Origin: Bedellia somnulentella
Taxonomy: Eukaryota > Arthropoda > Insecta > Lepidoptera > Bedelliidae
DNA: 64,000 bases
Assembly: GCA_963576735.1 (NCBI GenBank)
Contig: OY755183.1
Coordinates: 8,575,213 to 8,639,212 of the forward strand
Direction of reading: 5' to 3'
Position 1 is the stretch's first letter, and each line of letters begins with the position of its first letter. A program made the translations under genes and the position numbers. Below, piece by piece: positions 1 to 12,400 of the stretch. The notes under the pieces are model-generated. The model saw only the letters and a program-made list of their open reading frames with translations. It made no database searches and had not been told where the DNA came from.

Positions 1-742
1 AAGAGAAGAAATTTTTACCTGTAGTCTTGTCTACCTTTTCAGTTTTTTGTTTGTTTTTGTACCAACATGCCTCAGTTGAGTGATTTTTCTTTTTACAATT
101 TTTGCAAAAAATCTTTGTCTTATTCTTCTTTGAATAGTATGCATCGGTGGTAACACATTCTTTAGTTTCACCACTTCTTGCTTGATATTCTTCGAGAATT
201 TTCACTTTGAGGTCTTCCGGATCCGGTAATGAGTCTCTCGATTCTATTGCTATGCGAAAATTTTCGAATGTGGTTGGCAAACTATATAACAACATTATGC
301 TCAGTAATTCGGGAGGTATTTTTATGTCCATGTCGGCGAGCTTGTCTACAATGTCCATGAAATTATTTATGTGGTCTCGTATATCTTCACTTGCGGTCAT
401 TCGCTTCAAGACCAACTGTTTCAGCAATGTCGCTTTTCGCGCAGGTCCCGTACTTTGGTAGGTTGCTTTTAATTTGTCCCATACAGCTTTGGCCGTTGTG
501 CAGAGCTTTATTTGTTTGAGCTCCGATGGTGACAATAGAAGTAAAATTTCAGCTCGGGCTTTCATGTCTTCTTTCATGAAAACATTTCTTTTGGCTTCAT
601 CATCATTGGGTGACAAGGTCTTTTCGCCGCTTACAATTTCCCAAAAATCATTTTTAATTAGGATTGCTTGAGCTTGTAGACACCAAGTGTCATAGTTTGA
701 TTTGGTCAATGGTTCAATATTTTTGTAGCTTGTCGATGCCAT
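1..742 (-). CDS. copia-type retrotransposon Gag, partial (runs off left edge)
   Basis: Reading leftward from an ATG at 742-740, the frame is open for 247 codons to the window edge with no stop. The start (MASTSYKNIEPL) and the following NYDTW..QA.L region match the Gag/UBN2-type N-terminus of Ty1/copia elements. Near residues 222-235 there is a CCHC zinc knuckle (C-x2-C-x4-H-x4-C, reading CKNCKKKNHSTEAC), which binds the element's RNA in virus-like particles. A tRNA primer-binding site and LTR-like end lie just upstream, as expected. The frame is intact in the part visible, so the copy may be young. Protease, integrase and reverse transcriptase would lie left of the window. This is a mobile-element gene and not a host gene, unless it is a domesticated Gag, which I cannot exclude. 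Confidence 0.85.
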   Translation of the reverse strand, partial: MASTSYKNIEPLTKSNYDTWCLQAQAILIKNDFWEIVSGEKTLSPNDDEAKRNVFMKEDMKARAEILLLLSPSELKQIKLCTTAKAVWDKLKATYQSTGPARKATLLKQLVLKRMTASEDIRDHINNFMDIVDKLADMDIKIPPELLSIMLLYSLPTTFENFRIAIESRDSLPDPEDLKVKILEEYQARSGETKECVTTDAYYSKKNKTKIFCKNCKKKNHSTEACWYKNKQKTEKVDKTTGKNFFS

Positions 743-777
743 CCTATAGTTTAATTAACGTTAACAATGTAACCACG

Positions 778-788
778 CTCTGCTACCA
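778..788 (-). promoter_or_regulatory. primer-binding site, initiator tRNA-Met
   Basis: On the - strand the bases read TGGTAGCAGAG, complementary to the conserved 3' end of eukaryotic initiator methionine tRNA (…CUCUGCUACCA). It lies 35 bases upstream of the Gag ATG and two bases inside the putative LTR end. This is where minus-strand DNA synthesis would be primed. The match covers 11 bases and then diverges. Confidence 0.7.
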
Positions 789-790
789 TT

Positions 791-889
791 TGATGGGGTT
801 AATAACGTTAAAACTATAATATAAATTGCATATATATTTAATTTATTATTTCCATTGAACATTACATATTTTTCACTCGTAATCAACAG
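791..889 (-). repeat. putative 5' LTR of the copia-type element
   Basis: On the - strand this 99-bp AT-rich block begins TGTTGATTAC and ends CCCCATCA, so it has TG…CA ends and stops just before the primer-binding site. The second LTR lies outside the window, so the outer boundary is inferred only from the TG…CA rule. A 99-bp LTR would be short for copia elements; the true LTR may extend further right. Confidence 0.45.
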
Positions 890-956
890 GGCCGATTTCT
901 ATAGCAACCGTCATAGAGTTTTTTGGTGACATTAGTCATGTGTCTATTTCCAATAA

Positions 957-1125
957 TAGGCCTGCCCCCTATCACGTGAGTACACTGTCCATGCAAAACG
1001 TGGGTACTCTGAACACCAGGTGACAAAGTCACGTGATGTTCAGAAGTATTAGTACCTCTGCCAACCCCTTCGGGGATATTCGGCGTGAACGTTTATGTTA
1101 TGTTATGTTATGTTTATATTGTAAG
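957..1125 (+). repeat. SINE family A copy, 5'-truncated
   Basis: This is the body and tail of the tRNA-derived SINE seen full length at 43529-43898. The body includes two CACGTG motifs, followed by GGCGTGAACG and a tail of TTATG repeats. The tRNA-like head is missing, as is usual for 5'-truncated retroposons. Confidence 0.75.
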
Positions 1126-1214
1126 TAAGTAAGTTCGATTTAATATTAGCTAATTATATTTGCTTACTGTTGCCCTTGTCTTGTATGTCTATCCGAGTGA
1201 CTTGAGTGTGTACC

Positions 1215-1310
1215 CTGAATTTACTGATCTTACCTTGCAAATGTTGTCTGAAAGAGATCGCTTTTAGCGATAACGCTGCTACTGTACTTCTCTGTAAACT
1301 GTTTCATTAT
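1215..1310 (+). repeat. possible LINE 3'-end remnant
   Basis: The stretch containing AGAGATCGCTTTTAGCGATAA resembles a phrase common at the 3' ends of lepidopteran LINE copies. This is recognition from memory and only about 40 bases are clear. Confidence 0.3.
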
Positions 1311-2550
1311 TTTACACATAAGGATTTGGTATTTGTGACACTCAGAGTTAAAAAAGTGGGTACCTTTATAAAGTCATTTTTTTAATCCTGTAAATCAGAG
1401 GCTTACCTTGTCGCGTACTGTCTTTTACATTTCATATTCACACATAGATCCCCTAAAAAGGTGGCACAGAAAAAATAATTCTAAACATTAGATATCGTTT
1501 GGGTCATCCATTTTGCTAGGTCAGTGGACTTTTGGGCACTTTTCTATCGCTGTTAAAAGCCTTGTATTTTTATATATATGTCAGACAGTTATGACTTAAG
1601 AAATGACACATTGGTACATCCCCGCATTGAGATTAGAACCCACGCATCAGTCTATACGAAGTGAAATCTTATTCGGGAGCATTTCCCCACTTCCCGTAAC
1701 CCGCACCGCTATAGTCATGTGCGCACAACTTTTCGGACGGTGTTAGCCTACTTAGATAAAATCTAACAAAATAACTAATAATTTTCATATTTTTTTATAT
1801 TGAATACTGGAAATAAAAGCGTTTATTAATAAGCAAAGATTCATCATTACAGTAATTGTCTTTAAAAAAAAGTTTCCACTACAAAAAATAATAATGAAAG
1901 TGATAATTTCATTATATACGTAGGTCACCCTATAATTTTTATTAAGTTGAGAACTAACTGACAATGACCGGCCGATATTTCAAAATGGCGACAGTAGTAC
2001 CAGTAGTCGCCGCCGGCCAAGAAAAGATTGTATATCTGTACCTTGTATATGCTCTAAGTCTGACAATGACAAAAAACAAAGAATGTGGTAATGCCATGAA
2101 GTTACTATCTTAACAGGAGAGCGCACTTACAAAAATATGGTACACAATAATGAAATTTACTACCCCGCAATAATCTTTTGAACACTGTCAAGCAGAGAAA
2201 CGTCCTAGAACGAGAGCCCGAACTAGAGGAGTGTGTTCCGCTCGCTCGATTGCCAGTCGAGATTATGTTCAAAGAAAAACAAATTCAAACGTATTTATAG
2301 GGAATATTTTATAAAAAACAGGTTACCAACTATTATATAAATTGTTTTAATTATTATTGTCTTTTACCAACTTAGAGACAAATAGTCTATTAGATTTGCT
2401 AATCGGTAAAATAATATTTATAACGGGTATCACCATGGAAACAAGATAAATAAGGTGTCCATAATTTATCATCTGTTCGTGTGTTTCGGAGCTTTTACCA
2501 TTTAACAAAGAAAATACCTTTCTATTTCAAATAAATAATATAAGTAAAAT
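1311..2550. other. intergenic, no gene seen
   Basis: AT-rich sequence without a convincing coding frame on either strand. A weak tRNA-like stretch at about 1625-1700 (B-box-like GGGTTCTAATC on the - strand) may be an old SINE head. Nothing else is supported. Confidence 0.5.
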
Positions 2551-2551
2551 A

Positions 2552-2810
2552 AGATGCCGTGTAGTGTCGGCTTGACATAGCACAAATATTTTTCTACCCG
2601 CCCATCGTAAAAAGCAACTAAGGTTTTGGTTTGGGGCTTTTGAACTTATTTACTAGATACTTTATCATCCTTTTAATACCACAATCCGTTACTTACAATT
2701 TTTTCTCTACTGAACTTCATAAAGTGGCTGAGGAAATTTTAATTCTCATGCCCTGGCTACCCCTTCTTTTATAATCTACTAATTAAGAATATGAATGTAT
2801 GTAAATATAA
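2552..2810 (+). repeat. retroposon family B copy, degraded
   Basis: Starts with GCCGTGTAGTGTCGGCTT and ends in the CTGAGGAA…CTGGCTACCCCTTCT block and an ATGTATG tail, but the middle has diverged strongly. An old copy of the family described at 24187-24435. Confidence 0.6.
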
Positions 2811-2958
2811 GTGTTTTTGTAACTTTTAGAGGAACTCTCATTAAAACACTAACAGATGGTCACCTACTTAAAACGAGACACAGCCCACTAGTAAGCCATC
2901 ATTGTTCAGGACACTTTAGGACGCCAGAGTGCATTCCTGTTTAAATAGTACTTCCATA

Positions 2959-3394
2959 GGTAATGCGGTGTGTTTATGCAGTAAAAAAGATATGAATGTT
3001 ACGGTTTTTATTTTGTCTAAACTTTAGAGCAAACACGACATAATTATTTGGGATTCGCGATAATGGGATTTCATTATTATTTTTTCTTTCGTTTTATGTT
3101 CTTCCCAAAATATTTATAACTCTTAAGTCAATTTTTACTTTATTATTGATTAAATTCCTTCAAGATCTAATTGTTTAATAATTACGTTCTTTATATATAT
3201 ATTTATTCGCTTTAATGATAAAAATCCTTACAACTAAAATTCACATGCGAGACTAAATCACGCTGTTTGTGGCGAAATTGTTGAAAAGATGTTCGGCAGA
3301 TACCGCCAATAAGAAAAAAAAGACAGTAAAAAAAAAAGAATGTGGGTAATGCGGTGTGTTTATGCAGTAGAAAAGATATGAATTTTATGGTTTA
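2959..3394 (+). repeat. 50-bp direct repeat upstream of WBP11
   Basis: The block starting GGTAATGCGGTGTGTTTATG occurs at 2959-3009 and again at 3345-3394 with only a few differences. About 335 bases lie between. The second copy ends about 65 bases before the WBP11 start codon, so the repeat may lie in or near the promoter or 5' UTR. No TATA box is obvious. Confidence 0.6.
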
Positions 3395-3458
3395 TTAAAT
3401 GAAGTGATACAAATGAAGCATATTTTACACTAACAAATATATATTTACACCATTCAAA

Positions 3459-6400
3459 ATGGGGAGACGTTCAATAAATACCACTAAAAGTGGTAAATAC
3501 ATGAATCCCACGGATCAAGCAAGTAAGTTTTCGATTTTATTTCATCCCCTAAATATACTGATAAGCGTTTTACTGATATGCTACTACAAGTAAGTTTCAG
3601 TCAGAGAATATAATAAACGATGAACTTCAATTATTGTTAATGCATCAATGCTAGCAGCTTTTGAGAGAAACTTTGTCGCATGTGACAGCAAAACCATTGT
3701 AGTGCCAATAAAATATGTTGATTATGTGCGTGAATAAAAATGATGCTCTATAAACTATATTTTTTATTAGAACTTAACCGAAAGCTTCAGAATTAGCAAT
3801 GCATCAGCTACCTGTTGAAGTTAGGTGGATAGAGGATGTTAAAATTAAATGGGGAGTGCCATTCTAGTATGAAATTCTCATCTTTATTTTAAATTTAATT
3901 TTTTCATTCATGGGCACCACATGATATATAGGAATTGTGAAAGTGTCTTGACATAATTCAAACATTTAATTAGTTACATTGTGATAGCAATGGCTTTGCA
4001 TGTTCTATGTCTATAACTACTCGCCTTATTAAAACCATTTTATTTGTGTATGTGTTTGAATCTGTATTTTAAACTGAAAGTGTAATCATCACATTTTCTT
4101 CTTTTTATATAATTATAGGAAAAGAAGCCCGCAAAAAGGAACTGAAGAAAAACAAAAGGCAGAGGCAAATGGTTCGCGCTGCAGTCTTGAAAATGAAAGA
4201 CCCAAATCAGATTTTGGATGAACTGCAGAAAATAGATGAAATGGGTAAAGTATTTTCAAACTTACCCTAAATTGAAATAAGCATTAGTTAAAATAAACAT
4301 GAGAAAAATTTAAATTTTCAAGCACATATGAATAGCTAAGCTATAGACTTAAAAGTATTAAAATGAAAGTAATCAAGAAAATTAACTGAGTACATTTAGT
4401 TTGGTGGCATGGCAGCTTAACCCTTTATCAGACCTCATTAGGACAGGCTACATAAAATATTTTTAGTTATGGTGTGGCTCATATTTTTACCTTAAAAATG
4501 TATACCAAAAGCATTTAAAAAAATAAAAGTAAGAACAATACAAAAAACAAAGTGGTTGTATTATGCCCTGTGCCTGTCAGGGAGTTCTATATAATTTGAT
4601 TTGTTTCCGTTATCCATATTAATTATGACAAAACTGCATAGTTTGAAACAGTTTTTTGAGTGAAGAAGGGATGAATCCTACCAAAGACTGTGATGAATAT
4701 AGACACAAGTAATGTTTTAGCAAACTACTAACAATTGTGAAGATGAAGTCTACATATCCAATTTGCACTGCAAAATGTGTGGTGGTGAACTATACACAAG
4801 AATTGAAGCATTGTATTTAAGTACCTATAATAACTCTATAATGTACATACGTACATATGCATACATATACTCACAGCTATAAATCCCTAGAAGGGGTAGC
4901 CAGAGCTAAGGAACTAGAAGTTCCTCAGCCACTTTTGGAAAGTTGAGTGGGGAAAAGATGGTAAAATAAAGGTTATTGGTGATGGGTCTCCAACCGCATC
5001 GCCCAAAATCCCTTAAATCCCCAATACCCTTAGTCGCCTCTTACGTACACCCACCGGAAGAAATGGGGTAGTGTTATTCTAAGCCGACACTACACAGCAA
5101 AGTAATGTGTACTACTCATAATATGTTCTAGAGTTAAACCAGTGCTCCTAACCTTTTCATCATTGCTCCTGCAATCTTTATGAAAATTTAATGCCGTGTA
5201 GTGCTGGCTTAGAATGTCGCTACCCCTTTCTACCCACGGGTGTCGTAGGAGGCGACTAAGGGTATTGGGGCTTTTAATTGGATTTTTGGGCGATGCGGTT
5301 GGAGACCCATCACCAAAAACCTTTATTTTCACCATCTTTTCCCCACTCAACTTCCAAAAGTGGCTGAGGAATTTGTAATTCCTTAGCTCTGGTTACCCCT
5401 TCTAGGGAAATATGGCCGTGAGTATATGTATGTATGTATATGTTATTGGACTACTTTAATGTGCAGCATTCATCCAAAATTAGCCCTAGATATTTCATTT
5501 TACTTACTCCATGTTTTTAATTTCAACATTTTTTTCAATCTTCTGAACTCTATTTAATTATTATTAAATTTAGTAGCCTGGGTGTCTCACGCTATTAATT
5601 GTACATAGTTATTTTTGTTTGGAAGAACTCTTTAGGGTTGTACTTTTTAGTCTTATTCTTCACTTGTGAATGCTTAAATTGTGTGGTATTGTTAATATAT
5701 TATTTTCTTGCAGAATACAATGTTTTACAACCTTCTCCACTAAATGAAAAAGTCTTAAAAGAAAAACGAAAGAAATTGAAAGAAACATTTGACAGAGTTT
5801 TGAAGATGTATGTAAGTAGATTTAAAGAATCTGCATTTGTAAACCAATCTATTGTTGTGGTTATAATATTTTTAAAATATTGTTGTTGTTGTTTGTTATG
5901 ATATTTTTACAAGTTATTATTTTTTGTAAGGGAATAATATAGAATGGTTTCCTACAGTTTCACCCAGCATTCTTTGTAAAAAATAAACTCAAACTATCAC
6001 GCCACATCGAAGGGTTTTGCCGAGGTACTAATACTTCTGAACATCACATGACATTGTTATCTGTGTTTCAGAGTACCCACGTTTTGCTTGGACAGAGTAC
6101 TCATAACATAGGGGGCAGGCCTATCGCCATTCTGCAGGAAGTCACTGTCACATACAACTACAATTTAGTTATGTGGGTTCCCTCACTGTTAACAACCAAG
6201 ATATATTAACCACACATATGACCAGAAAAGACACATTGGTGTAGGCCCAAGTCAGGGATGGAACCGACGCTTCTCTGCATGATATGCATATGTTCGTAAC
6301 CACTGAGCTATCTTGAAAAATAAAATTAAAATATTAAAGAAACCGATGGCAATGAAGCTAATCCATGAGCTGTCTCTCAATGTTTAAAACACCCAAGTTA

Positions 6401-9400
6401 CATAATTTATGTAACAGGTACTAACTCTTCTGAATATTACTTAATATATTGATACCACTAGGTAAGCACTAGCTTAGTGGCAAGCTAATTGAATGCAAAA
6501 ATGCTAAGCTACAATGCAAAGCTGGGCCTGGTTGCTAGTAATTTGTAATAAAATACTTTATTTTCATTATAGGACAAGGATGAACCCGAAAAATGGGTTG
6601 AGCTAAAACGACAAGAGATGGAATATGAGAAAAAAAGAGCACATTTAATCTCATACTATGAATCAGTGAAACATGCTCAGTCTGTCCAGAATGACGATAT
6701 TCCTCTTCCATCAATACAGGTAATTCAATACAAATCATAATTAACTTTTTATTTGTTACTTAATGTTTAATTTGGAACTTGCAGGAATTACATAGTGTTA
6801 AATATTGTTTCCATCGATGGTTTTTGGCCTCAAAAATTGTATTTTTTTTTTTTATTTTATTAATATGCCTGTATTTTGCAGATACCTGAAAATTTAATGT
6901 ACGGTACAATGCCTACACACATACCATTCCCGCCAGACCCCGCTCAGCCAGTGAAGCCAATTTTAAAAAAGGATACTGTATATAAGGTATGTTGACTATA
7001 TTTGTACTTTGTACTTACTTGTGTAGCTTGTCATTTTATTTAATTAAGATAATCTATCGGGTATACGGGGGCGTATACCCGAGGTCGCGGGTTCGAATCC
7101 CGCCTGTGTCGAAATTTTTCTTTCCTTTATTTATTAGTAATAATCCCCACATGAGGTTTTCATGAACAAAAATATTTAAAATAAGATAATCTGATTGAAA
7201 TAATAAATTGATTAAGTTGGTTTGTGGGCTTGGGGTAGCCAGAAATATAGAATCTGAATTTCCTTAGCTACTAAGAAATTTAGTAGGGAAAAGATTGTTA
7301 GTGATGGAAGGATCAGTCTCCAGCCACTTTGCCGAACAATCACTTAAAAGCCCCACTTTAAGTTGCATCTTACAAAACCCGTTACGTTATTTTTCAAATG
7401 ATTGTGATTTTTCCTTGACTGCACTGACATTAGTACACTAATTACCTGCGAAAACATTTTGCGTGCTATTATAAATACTTTGTTTCTGAAGGTTGTACTT
7501 ATGAATGGCAAAAGCATTGTTGCAATTAGTTTAGTGGTTTTGGAACCTATTCATTACAATCATACAAACTTTGCTCATCATAATATTAGTTCACATAGAA
7601 GAATACATATTTCTAAAAGAAGCATACAATACAAAATGATGCAAAGTATGTAAGATATGGCAATACAAATTTAGGGTTATTAGAATGAAATATTTTCTTA
7701 AATACTACTAAAAATACTAGTAGCTACCCATCTAAGTACAATAAACAACAGATCAAGCTATATATATTGACAACCGTCGAATCCATCCATTTTAAGAAGC
7801 ATAAACTATTTTCTTAGGGTGATTTATGAAATGTACCAAAAATACGCCATCGCTTGCAACACGACTGACAATGGTAGCCCTATTATTGAGACCCCTATAT
7901 TGTGATATTAAAAATTCATATGTAATAATATAAAAATTGTTACTCCCGTTTCATGAGTTTTCTGCCAAGCAGTATATATTTTACGGTAATGTTTTCAGGA
8001 AAGACCTGCGGGCGTTGAACCTCCAGGAGTACCGCCAGGCCCCCCACCGGATCTTGCAAACATATTAGAAGAAGAACTATTAGAAAATGCCAAAGCACGG
8101 AAAAAGACCATTCGATTTGAAGAGGAATTAGCTCAACCTGTAAGTAACGCATATTTTTAGGCTTTGTAATAAGACAAACTTTTTGTGAGTTATTATAACC
8201 ACAACATCTTAAATATCTACCTATTTATCAAAATAAGAAATGATACTGAAAAAAATCCTTATATGCAAATCAACATAATATTTTTAAATATCAATTAAAT
8301 ATAACCTTTTTTTAAGTCACGTAAAATACATTAATACAATTACATTAAACTTATGTATTCACATAAACTCACAAAATCTTTGTTAAAGTCACTAACTCAC
8401 ATTACTGTAGCAATCTGTTTCTTCAAACCTAAAATTCCTCCAGGCCCCCCCAGCGGAAGATCCAATAGAAATCTACGACGGCGAAGAAATGGACCAAGAC
8501 GAGCCTCCCCCACCACCACCGAACGCCGCCGCACCCACTCCCAAACCCACGTCTCTACAACAAAGAATGTTGGCACTATCTGGACAGAATATCGAAGAGT
8601 TTATGAAGGAAATGGAAGAAGTTCATAAGAAGAGGGAGAGGGATCGAGCGGCTGATTTGAATGCTAGGTATGTATTTCAATCAGCTCAAAAAATATTTGA
8701 GAAAAAACAGTCGTTTGTGGGAAAATAAATGTTAATCAAAAAAAGCTGAGCCTTTTGGTGGCCCAAAAATAGGCGTATTTCCAACAAGCAGTTCTGCAGA
8801 GAAATCTATAAATAGAGCGATTCGTCAAAATATCTATATTTATTACTTGATTGATAGTGAAGAAACTCACATAGCTAATTTATACATAGTCATGTGACAG
8901 TGTATTCGTGCCATAGAGAAAGTAACTAAATAAAGCGGCATCTAAACGTAGTTCAGTACAAAAATTACTAAACGAATTCCGCCAACAACTAATAATTAAA
9001 ATAAACTGACTGATTGGTTGATTCAATGTTATGACTTTTGTTGGTCATACATTTCGTACAAACCGGCGATAGGCCCGCCTCTATCACTTGAGTGCACAGT
9101 CCAAGCAAAACGTGGGTACTCTGAATTACAGGTGACAGTAATGTCACGTAATGTTCAGAAGTATTAGTACCTCTGCCACCCCAACGAGGATATACGACGT
9201 GATTGCTTGAGAATCCAGTAAATAGTATTTTGTCGTTAAGCCTCGTTTACATTTATCCAAATAGACAGCAAAAACTGAGTTCCATTTTGTTGGGATGCCA
9301 TAACTTAAGACCGTATAAAATGTCTAGTCCTGTGAAAGCTAATCAAAGACTCAGTTTAGAATAGCACTAACCCATTTTTTCCCCCGGTTGTCGGTAGAGG

Positions 9401-12400
9401 CGACTAAATAAGTACAGAGGTAGAGAGTATTAAGGTAGTGGGGCTTATTAAGTGTTGGGCGATGCGGTTGGAGACCCATTACCAACAACCTATATTTTAC
9501 AATCTTTGACCCACTTAGTAACTTCCTATAGTGGCTGGAGAATTTCTTATTCTGAAGCTCTGGCTTCCCGGTTTTGTTATTATAGCCGTGAGTATATGTG
9601 TGTATCTACCAAATGTCCTCCAAGTCAAAAGTGATAACCCTAATGAAGTGAATTCCAAGTAAATTGTAAAGTCACTTAGATTCAGATTTTTTTAATGAAA
9701 TCCCAGATAGACTTAATAGTAAAGCTGTATTTTTTTTGTTTTACCCGTCTACGGCAAAGTCTAATGGAAGGGTAATTATTTTGTTAGTTTATGTGTTTAT
9801 GTGTATTAGTATCTAACGTACCTATTGAAAATCTCTACCGTGACTGTTGCTGTATTTGATATTATGTTGATGTATTATGCATGACTGAAATCCTTTTTGT
9901 TTTTTTTCCTTGTAAACCCCTTTCTACATAGTCGGGTTGTAGATTTAGACTTGTATTTTTTGTATTTTTTTTAAATCTGGATGTGTAATAAACAGTTACT
10001 TTATTCTGTTCTGGAGGTCACCTCTTCACATCGAGAATGATAAAAGCATTCGCGCCTTTTCTGCTTGTTAAATATATTCGTGTCCCCATCTCCGCTTTGA
10101 TGGTCAAATGAAGTTTAGAACTGAACTGTATAATAATAATAATTTTGGCGCTTACTAGTCGATGAAACCAACGAATGAAACAACTACGGAGTTATCGTTG
10201 GTTTCGTCGAATATCACCATTTATACTTACTTATCAAAAATTTAAAAATCGGTTTTTCGTTTCGTGTCAGCGAGACAGAAATAAATGTCAATATCGGTAA
10301 AAAGAGATATGTATGCTTATTATCGTTCTCGATGTGAAGAGTAGACCTCCTGTTCTTAAAAGTAAACCTGTAACCTTTTTATTAACAGACTCAGCGCATT
10401 AAAACGCAAGGATAGAATAGACAGTGACAGTGACAGCGATACGGAGCCAGGTGTACCTGGTATGGAGCCCCCGGGACTCGGACCGCCCGGTACGGGACCT
10501 CTTGGTACGGGTCCTCCTGGTATGGGACCTCCTGGTATGGGGCCTCCTGGTACTGGACCTCCGCTACTACCCCCAGGTAGGAAGTTTAGAAGTTATAACT
10601 ATATTACATAATATAATAAACCGTATAATATTTTAGACGTGATAAAAGGACTGGACCGACGTTGTTTCCGCCAGGTAAGACTACCTAGCCTAGTGTCAAA
10701 TACCATAGAGAGGTAGGATGCAAGTAAATTTTTAAAAGAGCTATACAGCCAATGTGGATGGTAATGTCAGTAGATACCATGGAGTGCACATTTTTGATCA
10801 AATGAATGAATCAGAAGAAAATCAAAGAATGTGAAAGATAACGAATAATGTGAATGTCTAAAGAATAAAAGAGCTTGCATAAAAAGATTGATGAATGTAG
10901 ATGAAGCTATTTCTATTATGCATTTATTTTTGTTTTGCTAGGATAGTACAAAGTTGTGATCGATAGTCACTGTCTACCGTAATGGGAACTAATGGCGTGA
11001 GTATAAATCTCACACTCAAACTCAAACGTTCACACCGTATATCCGTGAGGAGGTTGGCAGATGCACTAATACTTCTGAACATCACGTGTCATTATCACCT
11101 GGTGTTCAGAGTACCCGCGTTTTGCTTGCACAGTGTACTCACGTGATAGGGGACAGCCTATCGCCGTTTTATACGAATACACTATCACATGACGAAGTAC
11201 AACTTAGTTTCCTTATGATGTTTTCCCTCATCGTCAATAGTTAAGATAAATAAACCACGTATATGTCTTTAGAAAAAACACTTTGTTGTAAGCCCGAACT
11301 AAGCGCACATGTATTGGTGCACAGAACTTGGTTGAGCATGTAGATTGTAGATTAGTAATTTGGTTTCCGCACATAGCTCCCTAATGGAACTTTTTTACGT
11401 GGGCCCTGGCCGTCTTATTCAATCCACCCTAACTCTGTCCAAAATATTTCAATTTGTCCTAGATCTTTTAAAAAGGGTTTTGTACTACCTGTTCTTGTCC
11501 TATCTTTTGAGTACTGGCTGTTTAGAGCCTGGCACTCAAACGTGACGTGATTTACTGTCTCCTCGGCTTCCATGCATGCTCTGCACAGAGGAGCTGCACA
11601 CTTGGTTGAGCATATGTATGTATTTATTAAAGAATAGACAGCAAAATATTTCAGACGTGAAGAAATATTGTCTTATTAATCGATGGACGCCATCTGCGTA
11701 CACGAAAAAGTGACATGTTCCACGAGCGGGAGACTCAGACGACTTAGTGAGGCTATACGGGACTTTTCATGGTACATGGTCTAACAATACATGGTCTCTT
11801 CATTCCAAATTTTAATGACTGCTATAAAAAAATTGCTGCGATACATATCCTATTAATATTATAAATGTGAAAGTTTGGATGTTTGTGTGTTTGAGGTAAA
11901 AAGGCTTCTCAATTACAGAATGTATATAAATGAAATTTAATATAATGCTAGATAATGACCCAAATTATAACAAAGATTCTCTGTATCCCGAAAAAAATTG
12001 ATGAATAAAACATTCACGCCTGATTGAACTCACAGTACCAGAAAAAACGCCTAAAGTTTGGCATAAGCAAATTTACAGTACGATGTCTGTTGGGTCAGCT
12101 AGTAATAGTATATATGGAAATCTCATAGAGGTGTCTTTATAAAACAAACTTTCTTTTCTTTCACGGTGTCAGGAGTCCACCCAGGTATAATGCTCCGGCC
12201 GCCCGCACCTCCCGGACCTCCCCCGCGCATGCCGCCCGGACCGCCCCCCGGCCGCCCCGCCCTGCCGCCCGGACCGCCCGGACCGCCGCCCGGACCGCCA
12301 CCCGGACCACCGCCCGGTAAGTATGCGGGACTAGAGTTAGACTAGAAATATGTCGCGCTTCTCAGAACGAAAAAGTCTCAAGTCCAAAACATGAGATATT

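Noticed and set aside
5599..5901. 100-codon frame MYIVIFVWKNSL…
   Set aside because: It is intron sequence read through into WBP11 exon 3 and beyond its donor.
7076..7110. Possible tRNA gene with GGTTCGAATCC
   Set aside because: Only a T-arm is present without acceptor, D or anticodon arms; it recurs as part of a dispersed SINE.
8353..8728. Two overlapping + strand frames in the proline-rich region
   Set aside because: One is WBP11 exon 7 running through its donor and the other is a shifted reading of the same exon; neither is a separate gene.
12173..12316. Possible collagen-like gene from GPP repeats
   Set aside because: The frame is an internal WBP11 exon with matching splice phases; the repeats are PPG WW-ligand motifs, not long Gly-X-Y tracts.
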